In this document: positions 1 to 5,458 of the stretch, in pieces
Position numbering within the stretch: the first letter of the stretch is position 1
Layout of the letters: the number at the start of each line of letters is the position of its first letter
DNA from: Candidatus Woesearchaeota archaeon
GTDB taxonomy: Archaea; Nanobdellota; Nanobdellia; Woesearchaeales; UBA11576
Direction of reading: 5' to 3'
Length of the DNA: 9,967 nt
Assembly: GCA_019322385.1 (NCBI GenBank)
Contig: JAHWIS010000027.1
Coordinates: forward strand, 1-9,967
The notes under the pieces: generated by a model
What the model saw: only the letters and a program-made list of their open reading frames with translations
Databases searched by the model: none
What the model was told of the DNA's origin: nothing
Translations under genes and position numbers: made by a program

Positions 1-2478
1 CTTGTGTTTAGCCATAGCCTTGGTTTGGCAGGACTGGCACCTGACACGATGTATTTCTTCAATGTGACTTCATGCAACACATTCGGAGACTGCACCACAG
101 CAGGTCCGTTCAACTTCACTACGCTGCCTACTGTAACAGACGTAACTCCTCCAGTTGTCACGCTGGATTCTCCAGCAGACGGTACAGTCGACAATGACGG
201 GGACGTCACAGTGCAGTACACTGTCACTGATGACATGGCTGCTACATTGAGCTGTGATATCTACTCTAACACAAGCGGTGCTTGGCAGGCTGATGTTGTA
301 GGCCAGTCAACTGCAAACGGCGCTTCAAACACCAACGACTTCCTTGGATTGCCTGATGGCGATTACCTGTGGAATGTCGAGTGTTCTGATGGCGTAAACT
401 CTGCATTTGCTCCAGCTGACTTTGGTTTCACTGTCACGCTGCCTCTTTTGACATGCGGCGACGGCAACCTTGATGCTGGTGAGCAGTGCGATGACAACAA
501 TACTGTGAGCGGCGATGGCTGCTCTGCCTTGTGTGTCATTGAGTTCTGCAGTGATGGAATACTCCAGGCGCTTACAGAAGAGTGCGATGACGGTAATCTC
601 GCGAACGGCGATGGCTGCTCAGATGTATGTACGATCGAGACAGTACCGCCTACCTGCGGCAATGGAGTGATCGATGCTGGCGAGTCTTGCGACGGTTCAG
701 CTTTCGGCGGTCTTGGATGCACAGACCTTGACGCATTCACAGGCGGAAGCCTTGGCTGCACTGCTTCATGTACTTTCGACACCACATCCTGTACAGGTAC
801 TCCTACAGGTGTATGCGGTGATGGCATGATCAATCCTGGCGAGTCTTGCGACGGGGTTGATTGGGGCCCGATAACAGGCTGTACTGACCTGGGAACATTC
901 ATCGGCGGTTCATTGAGCTGCAATTCATTGTGCAGCTTCGATACATCCTCATGCACAGAGGCGCCTACAGGCCAGACAATAATCAACTCAACGATCTATG
1001 GCGGCTACTATGCCCTTAACTTTGAGAGTGATGTCACTGAGACCACAGTGACCAACTCATTGGTGGAGCACAGCACAGTGCAGGGAACCCCTGTCTCTAC
1101 TATTGTCGATTCAACCCTGACATATGCAATCTTGACAGATGTCAGCCCGATACAGAACTGTACTATCATAGGTACAGCCACTACACCGTCAACAATGACA
1201 GGCGGCTCATGCATCGATGTGTATATCGACCCGTCAGATATTGTAGAGAGCAATACCACAGGATCTACGATAATGAATTCAAACATATCGTACTCCAACG
1301 CAACGTTCTCCACAATAAGTGACAGCACCATATCGGACTCAGACGTCAACAACTCTGACATCTCAAACTCAGATATAGACAACTCTGACATATATGACTC
1401 GACAATAATCGATTCGACGATAATCGACTCTTTGATAATCAACTCGACAATCGACAACTCGACAATAATCAACTCGACAATCGAGGACGCTATTGTTGAG
1501 GACGCATGGATCGAGGATGGTGTCATCCATAACGGCACTGTCAATGGCGTTGATTACAATAACACGAATGTCACAGACGTGATCAACCTGTCACCTCATG
1601 CAGTGATAGGCGCAAGCCCTACAAGCGGCTCAGCTACATTGACTGTCAACTTTGACGGTTCAGGCAGCTGGGATCCTAATATAGGTAGTGCCTTGAATGA
1701 CAGCATCACCTACTCTTGGGACTTCGATGCCTCTAATGGCATCACTGCTGATGCTACAGGCGTGACAACATCCCATGCGTACAGCGCTGTGGGAACATAT
1801 GTCGCGACACTAACTGTGACTGACAGCTTCGGCAAGACAGACTCAGAGACTATTGCTATAACTGTCACCAGCGGCGGCGGTAATACCGGCGGCGGCGGAG
1901 GTGGCGGCGGAGGCGGCGGAGGTGGCGGTATAGGCCGCACCTTCATACTTGTGCTGACGCCTGACAACCCTATAGTCTCATTGCCGCTGAGGACTGGCGA
2001 CACTGTGAAGTATACGCATGAAGGTAATGACTACTCATTCATCTTCAGGTACATATATGCTGACAGGGTCAAGATGGGTGTCTCTAAGGAGACAAGCTAC
2101 CAGTCTTACACAATGGAGATGCTGAAGCAGTACAACCTCAACCTTGATGATGAGCCAAGGTCTGACCTGGGCATAATCGCAAGGGACCTGTATCTCGGAA
2201 GAGGCAACTTCACCTTTGAGCTGCTTGACGTGAAAAAGCCGATCATAACGCTTCCTCCAAAGAAGACAGTATCTGTGGATTCGACTGCAGACCTTGAGGG
2301 CGAAGGCGAGGATATGGAACCTGAAGACGACGAAGCATTCTCTGAGGGTGTGCTTGAATTCATCGAGACGCTTGATGTCAAGAAGCCTGCTCCTATCTGG
2401 GCAGGAGTCAGTGTTGCGCTGATCATAATCCTGGTCGGCCTGGCGGTATACTTCTTGGCTGTCAGGAAGAGCGATTAA
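1..2478 (+). CDS. Modular cell-surface protein with Cys-rich repeats, pentapeptide helix, PKD domain and C-terminal membrane anchor (5' truncated)
   Basis: The reading frame is open at base 1, so the true start and any signal peptide lie upstream; the GTG at 4 is probably internal. Modules in order: end of an FN3-like domain (1-123), an Ig-like domain (about 130-450), four Cys-rich repeats (454-957), a beta-helix-like region with pentapeptides (about 980-1578), a PKD domain (about 1597-1872, with a WDFD motif and GTYVATLTVTD near its end), a Gly-rich linker (1873-1935), a roughly 100-residue domain (about 1936-2235), an acidic stretch (about 2290-2350) and a hydrophobic helix (about 2401-2463) followed by a short basic tail. 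This layout predicts an extracellular protein held in the membrane by its C-terminus, with a role in adhesion or the cell envelope. That role is inference from architecture; no catalytic motif was seen. I read the roughly 100-residue domain as a membrane-proximal module of archaeal surface proteins, without a family name. Confidence 0.85.
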   Translation, partial: LVFSHSLGLAGLAPDTMYFFNVTSCNTFGDCTTAGPFNFTTLPTVTDVTPPVVTLDSPADGTVDNDGDVTVQYTVTDDMAATLSCDIYSNTSGAWQADVVGQSTANGASNTNDFLGLPDGDYLWNVECSDGVNSAFAPADFGFTVTLPLLTCGDGNLDAGEQCDDNNTVSGDGCSALCVIEFCSDGILQALTEECDDGNLANGDGCSDVCTIETVPPTCGNGVIDAGESCDGSAFGGLGCTDLDAFTGGSLGCTASCTFDTTSCTGTPTGVCGDGMINPGESCDGVDWGPITGCTDLGTFIGGSLSCNSLCSFDTSSCTEAPTGQTIINSTIYGGYYALNFESDVTETTVTNSLVEHSTVQGTPVSTIVDSTLTYAILTDVSPIQNCTIIGTATTPSTMTGGSCIDVYIDPSDIVESNTTGSTIMNSNISYSNATFSTISDSTISDSDVNNSDISNSDIDNSDIYDSTIIDSTIIDSLIINSTIDNSTIINSTIEDAIVEDAWIEDGVIHNGTVNGVDYNNTNVTDVINLSPHAVIGASPTSGSATLTVNFDGSGSWDPNIGSALNDSITYSWDFDASNGITADATGVTTSHAYSAVGTYVATLTVTDSFGKTDSETIAITVTSGGGNTGGGGGGGGGGGGGGIGRTFILVLTPDNPIVSLPLRTGDTVKYTHEGNDYSFIFRYIYADRVKMGVSKETSYQSYTMEMLKQYNLNLDDEPRSDLGIIARDLYLGRGNFTFELLDVKKPIITLPPKKTVSVDSTADLEGEGEDMEPEDDEAFSEGVLEFIETLDVKKPAPIWAGVSVALIIILVGLAVYFLAVRKSD
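454..957 (+). repeat. Four Cys-rich repeats of the myxococcus type (DUF4215-like)
   Basis: Four units inside the surface protein. The first two follow C-G/S-D-G...E-x-C-D-D-x-N...G-D-G-C-S-x-x-C. The last two (from about 655 and 823) share CG-[ND]-G-x-I-x-x-GE-S-C-D-G, then GC-T-D-L and a GGSL-x-C-x-x-x-C pattern. This is the pattern of the myxococcus Cys-rich repeat family found in many extracellular proteins. The even Cys spacing suggests disulfides outside the cell, and the Asp/Asn-rich GDG segments suggest calcium binding; both are inference. Confidence 0.75.
1264..1578 (+). repeat. About 21 consecutive pentapeptide repeats with consensus S-[TD]-I-x-[ND]
   Basis: From 1264 the protein can be cut into uninterrupted 5-residue units: STIMN, SNISY, SNATF, STISD, STISD, SDVNN, SDISN, SDIDN, SDIYD, STIID, STIID, SLIIN, STIDN, STIIN, STIED, AIVED, AWIED, GVIHN, GTVNG, VDYNN, TNVTD. 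At the DNA level this is a 15-bp period, clearest at 1354-1489. A central aliphatic residue flanked by small/polar and Asn/Asp positions is the pattern of pentapeptide-repeat proteins, which form a four-sided right-handed beta-helix. Ile in the centre instead of Leu/Phe, and Ser at i-2, are variations on the family norm. Looser pentads (for example STVQG) are visible upstream from about 1045. Confidence 0.75.
1873..1935 (+). repeat. Polyglycine linker (14 Gly run)
   Basis: Gly codons (mostly ggc/gga/ggt) encode GGGNT followed by 14 consecutive Gly (1888-1929). The run separates the PKD domain from the membrane-proximal domain and is best read as a flexible spacer. The mixed codons argue against recent slippage at a perfect triplet run, but length may still vary between strains. 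Confidence 0.85.
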
Positions 2479-2505
2479 TCTTTTCTTTTTTATTCCTTTA
2501 ATTTC
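2479..2505 (+). terminator. T-rich termination tract after the surface-protein gene
   Basis: Right after the TAA stop the + strand is almost purely T/C (TCTTTTCTTTTTTATTCC, then more T). Archaeal RNA polymerase commonly terminates at U-rich tracts without a hairpin, and no stem is visible here. The assignment rests on position and composition only. Confidence 0.5.
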
Positions 2506-2536
2506 TTAAAGAGGTGTTTGGAGATAAAGGAAAAAT

Positions 2537-3421
2537 ATGAGCGACAACCGATGCATTGATGACCTTGTAAAGGTTCATGTTATTGGGACTGGCAGTTTTG
2601 GTTCTAGGAGATCATTCAATCCATGTTTTGTTATTGAATACGACGGTGAATTTACTATGGTAGATTTCACTTCAAACCTGAATTTTGCCTTGGCTGAATA
2701 TCGTCTTATCTCAGGAGAAGATCTGCATATAGAGAATATCAATCAGGGATGTGTCAACCATATCCACACAGATCATTCTGGTGGGACAGTTGATATGGCC
2801 ATACAGAAGTTTTATGTTGAAATGCGGAGAGATAAAGAACGGTTCAAGCTGTTTGCTCCGAAACCAGTGCTTGATGCGTGTTGGAATCATGTGATAAAAG
2901 GCACATTGCAGAAGACATTCAAGGAGACAGAGCCAGAGTATAAGACCAGGAATGTGCGCTTTGAGGATGTGTTCAATCCTGTCTATCTGACACCTGGAAA
3001 GCCTGCGAAAATCGGCAATCTGGAAGTGACTGCTAAGGAATGTACGCATGCAGTGGTTGGAGGTGCTTTTGCATACAAGTTCCAGTGTGGCGAATTGTCC
3101 ATAGGTTACAGCGGTGATACTGTTCCTAGTGTTGAGGTGCTGGATTTTCTTGAGTATTGCGATATGATAATCCATGAGGCAGGAGGTGCGCCTATAAGCG
3201 GCCATACACCTGTAGAGTTTCTTGTTTCAAGGGCTTCAGACGTTGCTAGCAAGTTATACCTTACACATTATCCTGACACCCTCTCTAATGATGAAGAAAA
3301 ACTGCATTGTAATCTGTTGAGGGCTGGTCACTGCTATGTTGTAAGAAGGCAGGGTGTATGCCAGGAGCAATCTTTAACAGATATAGGGAAGCGTCTGCTT
3401 GAGATAAGAGACAAGATTTAG
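2537..3421 (+). CDS. MBL-fold metallo-hydrolase related to ribonuclease Z
   Basis: 294 residues with a complete metallo-beta-lactamase set: H75-x-H77-x-D79-H80 (NHIHTDHSGG), H171 (ECTHAV), D194 (YSGDT), an H213-E214 pair (IIHEA), H223 (SGHTPVEF) and H244 (LTHYP). The GDT, HEA and GHT-x-x-E motifs in this order are typical of the RNase Z / tRNase Z branch, zinc enzymes that cut tRNA precursors at the 3' end. The N-terminal strand VIGTGSFG also fits. The length is near that of short-form RNase Z, but the SGG after the HxHxDH motif and a roughly 70-residue helical stretch (about 88-160), which may stand in for the exosite arm, depart from the textbook enzyme. A broader MBL hydrolase role is possible. 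The protein is predicted cytosolic. The start is supported by GGAGAT at 2520 and AAAGG at 2526. A tRNA gene lies 94 bp downstream on the same strand. Confidence 0.75.
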   Translation: MSDNRCIDDLVKVHVIGTGSFGSRRSFNPCFVIEYDGEFTMVDFTSNLNFALAEYRLISGEDLHIENINQGCVNHIHTDHSGGTVDMAIQKFYVEMRRDKERFKLFAPKPVLDACWNHVIKGTLQKTFKETEPEYKTRNVRFEDVFNPVYLTPGKPAKIGNLEVTAKECTHAVVGGAFAYKFQCGELSIGYSGDTVPSVEVLDFLEYCDMIIHEAGGAPISGHTPVEFLVSRASDVASKLYLTHYPDTLSNDEEKLHCNLLRAGHCYVVRRQGVCQEQSLTDIGKRLLEIRDKI

Positions 3422-3476
3422 TTCTAAACCACCGCAACATTTATAAACTCAAAAACTCATCATTTGGCTTCAGATA

Positions 3477-3486
3477 GCTTTAAAAG
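3477..3486 (+). promoter_or_regulatory. Candidate TATA box for the tRNA-Val gene
   Basis: The sequence CTTTAAAAGT is centred about 34 bp before the mature 5' end of the tRNA. At the usual archaeal spacing of about 25-27 bp this puts the transcript start near 3508, giving a short 5' leader for RNase P. A second A/T box, ATTTATAAAC at 3439-3448, could be an alternative or upstream promoter. The 94-bp gap before the tRNA holds nothing else I can support. Confidence 0.45.
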
Positions 3487-3515
3487 TCTTGATTTGGTGG
3501 TTTATGCTTTTAATT

Positions 3516-3606
3516 GGGCTCGTAGTTTAGTGGCTACACCTAAGGTGCCATAGATAACATCCCGTTGACGTCGGGAAGGTCTCCGGTTCAAGTCCGGACG
3601 GGCCCA
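3516..3606 (+). tRNA. tRNA-Val(GAC) with an 18-nt intron in the D loop
   Basis: Acceptor GGGCTCG (3516-3522) pairs fully with CGGGCCC (3599-3605), counting one U.G pair; the discriminator is A3606. Anticodon arm: TCCCG (3560-3564), loop TTGACGT, CGGGA (3572-3576), giving anticodon GAC (3567-3569), valine. The variable loop is AGGTC (3577-3581). T arm: TCCGG, loop TTCAAGT, CCGGA (3582-3598). CCA is not encoded (TTAA follows). The D arm is 18 nt too long. Removing 3536-3553 leaves GTTT-AGTGGCT-ATAAC-A, a normal D arm with the conserved A14, G18-G19 and A21, and a 73-nt tRNA. Apart from the D arm all stems are intact, so this looks like a functional gene rather than a remnant. Confidence 0.85.
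3536..3553 (+). other. Predicted BHB-type tRNA intron (18 nt, D loop, between tRNA positions 20a and 21)
   Basis: The precursor can fold as a bulge-helix-bulge. A short exon helix TTA/TAA (3527-3529 with 3555-3557) is followed by the central 4-bp helix GTGG/CCAT (3530-3533 with 3548-3551, one G.U). The 5' bulge is CTA (3534-3536), the 3' bulge is AGA (3552-3554), and the intron stem is CACC/GGTG (3537-3540 with 3544-3547) with loop TAA. Archaeal tRNA splicing endonuclease cuts after the second base of each 3-nt bulge, here after T3535 and after G3553. That removes exactly the 18 nt needed to restore a canonical tRNA. The match between the BHB rule and the cloverleaf requirement is seen in the sequence; actual splicing is inference. 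Confidence 0.75.
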
Positions 3607-3616
3607 TTAAAGAAAG

Positions 3617-3660
3617 GCAAAATCCCATACGAGCTTGCGAGTAGGGATTTTGCGTTTTTT
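3617..3660 (+). terminator. 10-bp hairpin plus T6 downstream of the tRNA
   Basis: GCAAAATCCC (3617-3626) pairs perfectly with GGGATTTTGC (3644-3653). Inside it, TAC/GTA pairs across a bulged A, leaving loop GAGCTTGCGA. A G and six T (3655-3660) follow at once. It lies 10 nt past the tRNA and has the shape of an intrinsic terminator. Archaea usually need only the U tract, so the strong stem could also protect the 3' trailer or have another role. Confidence 0.65.
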
Positions 3661-3728
3661 AATGCTTAATAATCCCAGACGAACGAAGTGAGTCGGGATT
3701 ATTCTTGCATACTTTGCAAGGCATTAAA
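3658..3728 (+). other. Predicted three-way-junction structured element upstream of the PH-protein operon
   Basis: Closing helix TTTAATGC (3658-3665) with GCATTAAA (3721-3728), 8 bp. Two hairpins sit within it: AATAATCCC/GGGATTATT (3668-3676 with 3695-3703, plus inner GAC/GTC across a bulged A, loop GAACGAAGTGA) and CTTGCA/TGCAAG (3704-3709 with 3715-3720, loop TACTT). The second hairpin directly abuts the first and the closing helix, and only TT (3666-3667) is unpaired at the junction. The element ends 24 nt before the start codon at 3753. It may be a structured leader, an RNA, or a mobile palindromic element; the sequence alone does not decide. Confidence 0.55.
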
Positions 3729-3743
3729 CAAGCACAAAAAAAA

Positions 3744-3748
3744 GAGGT
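3744..3748 (+). promoter_or_regulatory. Ribosome binding site fixing the start at 3753
   Basis: GAGGT lies 4 nt before ATG 3753 and follows an A9 tract. It favours this ATG over an upstream in-frame TTG at 3705, which would place the start inside the structured element and add 16 residues of unlikely composition. Confidence 0.65.
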
Positions 3749-3752
3749 CACC

Positions 3753-4343
3753 ATGGAACTTCCACAATACACTCTGAAGCCCAGCACCAATCGTATGGTT
3801 ATTCCTTGGATCTTGAAGCTTCTTGGTCTTTCTGTCCTTTTCTATGCTGGTATCTATTTCAATGTAAAGTATGCCTTGAAGACAGAGATACCTTCTTATG
3901 TGAATCTCCTCATCTTTGTGTTTCTCATAGTGCTTATCGGTGCACAGGCTTTCATCTATCACATAAAGTTCGGCAAGTACAAGTTCATGTTCTTCACAAA
4001 CAGGATTGAGTTTACAGGTAAGAAGCCAAAGACATTCCTTTTCAGCGATTTCCAGTCTGCCGAGCTAAAACAGGGCCTGTTCGACAAGATGTTCAACACA
4101 GGTTCCATAAGGCTGAGCAAGACATTCGATATAGGGCCAATATCAAATGTGTCGCAGATCAAGAGCTATCTTGAGCAGCTTGTGCAGTACTACCGCGCTT
4201 CGCAGCAGAAGTTCAGGCAGGCAGAGCAGCAGGTCTCTATGGCAAAGGAGCTTGCAGCAAAGCCAGCACCTGCCGCAGCGCCAGCATCAGCACAGCCTGC
4301 GCCCCAGCCATCTCCAACAACTGCCGAGGAAACTGAAAAATGA
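3753..4343 (+). CDS. Two-helix membrane protein with a bacterial-type PH (bPH2/DUF304-like) domain
   Basis: 196 residues from ATG 3753. Two hydrophobic segments (about residues 16-37 and 49-70) form a membrane hairpin. From about 72 to 145 comes a bPH-like domain, with a Y-K-F-M-F-F-T-N-R-I-E-F start and an FSDFQSAELKQGLFDKMFN segment ending in TGSIRL, the pattern of bacterial PH (YdbT/DUF304) proteins. A helical, Gln-rich, probably coiled-coil stretch (about 145-168) leads into an Ala/Pro/Gln-rich tail (170-196) that is likely disordered. Function in this family is not well defined; a membrane-bound scaffold is the safest reading. Its stop overlaps the AI-2E family start by 4 nt (ATGA), so the two are translationally coupled and may act together. 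Confidence 0.7.
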   Translation: MELPQYTLKPSTNRMVIPWILKLLGLSVLFYAGIYFNVKYALKTEIPSYVNLLIFVFLIVLIGAQAFIYHIKFGKYKFMFFTNRIEFTGKKPKTFLFSDFQSAELKQGLFDKMFNTGSIRLSKTFDIGPISNVSQIKSYLEQLVQYYRASQQKFRQAEQQVSMAKELAAKPAPAAAPASAQPAPQPSPTTAEETEK

Positions 4344-5449
4344 AAAAATCAAAATCTAAATCCAAGAAGACCGCAAGCAAACAGCCTTATTCAAAGCTTC
4401 TGTTCATCCTGTTCTTCCTTGCTGTCTTGACGCTCGCGATATTCATAGTGAGACCGTTCCTATCAACTCTGATAGTGAGCGCTATCGTAGCGTATATCTT
4501 CTATCCTGTATACAAGTATTTCTCCAGGGTCACGAACATGAAGGGATTCTCTGCAGCTGTCCTGATAATCCTGCTATTGCTGGTGTCGACAGTCCCTTTG
4601 GTGATTGTCACAGGAAAGCTTTCAAAAGAGTCTTATGATGCTTATCTGAAGGTCAAGAAGGTTTTCCTTGATGCAGGGTCATTTGAGGAGGCATGCACCG
4701 GCGGTGGGGGCTTTATCTGCAGTATCTACACATCATCCAATTCATTATCTGAGAGATATGATCTCAACCTGGGTTTCCATTTTGCCCAGGGTTTCAGCAG
4801 CATCGCCTCAAAAGTGATATCAGGTGTCTCGAATTTCATACTGGAGATACCTAAGATACTGCTGCATTTCTTGATCAGCATATTTGCGATGTATTACATG
4901 TTCATAAGCGGGGACAAGATGATAGCTTCACTGAAGAATATGCTCCCTCTGCGCGACAAGGACAGCGACAGGATAATGGAGCACTTCAATGACATCATCC
5001 ACGCTACAGTCTACGGAGCCATTGTCATAGCGATCATACAGGGCGTTGTCGCAGGAATCGGTTATTTCATATTTGGGGTCACATCGCCGATACTCCTCGC
5101 ACTGCTGACGATTGTCGCTGCTTTCATACCGTTCCTTGGAGCTGCGCTTGTCTGGCTTCCTGTCTCTATCTCGATGCTTATCAATGGGATGGTCACAGAC
5201 AGCAACACATTGATGCTCAAGGCTGGCGGCCTGGTCATTTGGGGTGTGTTTGTCTCGATCATCGACAATGTCTTGAGGCCTAAGATCGTGGGTGACAGGG
5301 CAAATGTGCACCCGCTCGTCATCCTCCTCGGCGTGTTCGGAGGGCTTGCATTGTTCGGCTTTGTAGGAATCATGATAGGGCCTTTGCTTCTTACATTGTT
5401 CATAGCGTCGTTAAGGATTTATGAGGAAGAGAAGCACCACATACTGTAA
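4340..5449 (+). CDS. AI-2E family transporter (UPF0118/PerM-like permease)
   Basis: 369 residues. The basic N-terminus (several Lys and Ser) is followed by about seven to eight hydrophobic segments. The C-terminal half carries the family hallmarks: helix YGAIVIAIIQGVVAGIGYF, then GVTSPILLALL, the FIPFLGA turn (about residues 250-270), DNVLRPKIVG (about 310-320) and the final GLALFGFVGIMIGPLLL helix. A soluble segment between helices 3 and 4 (about residues 95-150) has two cysteines around a Gly-rich stretch. Family members are membrane exporters; named substrates such as autoinducer-2 or Na+/H+ apply to individual bacterial members and should not be transferred here. GAGGA at 4326-4330 can serve as RBS. 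It lies between the PH-domain protein and AMP phosphorylase in one transcription unit. Confidence 0.88.
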   Translation: MKKSKSKSKKTASKQPYSKLLFILFFLAVLTLAIFIVRPFLSTLIVSAIVAYIFYPVYKYFSRVTNMKGFSAAVLIILLLLVSTVPLVIVTGKLSKESYDAYLKVKKVFLDAGSFEEACTGGGGFICSIYTSSNSLSERYDLNLGFHFAQGFSSIASKVISGVSNFILEIPKILLHFLISIFAMYYMFISGDKMIASLKNMLPLRDKDSDRIMEHFNDIIHATVYGAIVIAIIQGVVAGIGYFIFGVTSPILLALLTIVAAFIPFLGAALVWLPVSISMLINGMVTDSNTLMLKAGGLVIWGVFVSIIDNVLRPKIVGDRANVHPLVILLGVFGGLALFGFVGIMIGPLLLTLFIASLRIYEEEKHHIL

Positions 5450-5455
5450 GGAGAT
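5448..5455 (+). promoter_or_regulatory. Shine-Dalgarno of AMP phosphorylase overlapping the upstream stop
   Basis: AAGGAGAT shares two bases with the TAA stop of the permease gene and lies 3 nt before ATG 5459. It supports that start and indicates linked translation with the upstream gene. Confidence 0.7.
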
Positions 5456-5458
5456 AAA

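Noticed and set aside
363..986. Minus-strand open frame of 207 codons opposite the Cys-rich repeats
   Set aside because: Pro/Ser/His-rich antisense of Cys/Gly/Asp-rich coding sequence, with no domain pattern and no plausible RBS or promoter.
1008..1544. Minus-strand open frame of 178 codons opposite the pentapeptide region
   Set aside because: It is the antisense of the 15-bp repeat (Ser/Glu/Ile low complexity). Repeats keep a shadow frame open; the + frame has clear domains.
1264..1578. CRISPR-like array because of regular spacing
   Set aside because: The 15-bp period is in frame and codes for pentapeptides; there are no repeat-spacer units and no cas genes.
1710..2003. Minus-strand frame with a polyproline run
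   Set aside because: Simply the antisense of the Gly linker; not a gene.
3705..3752. Upstream TTG start for the PH-domain protein
   Set aside because: It lies inside a hairpin and has no RBS, while ATG 3753 has GAGGT at proper spacing and a normal N-terminus.
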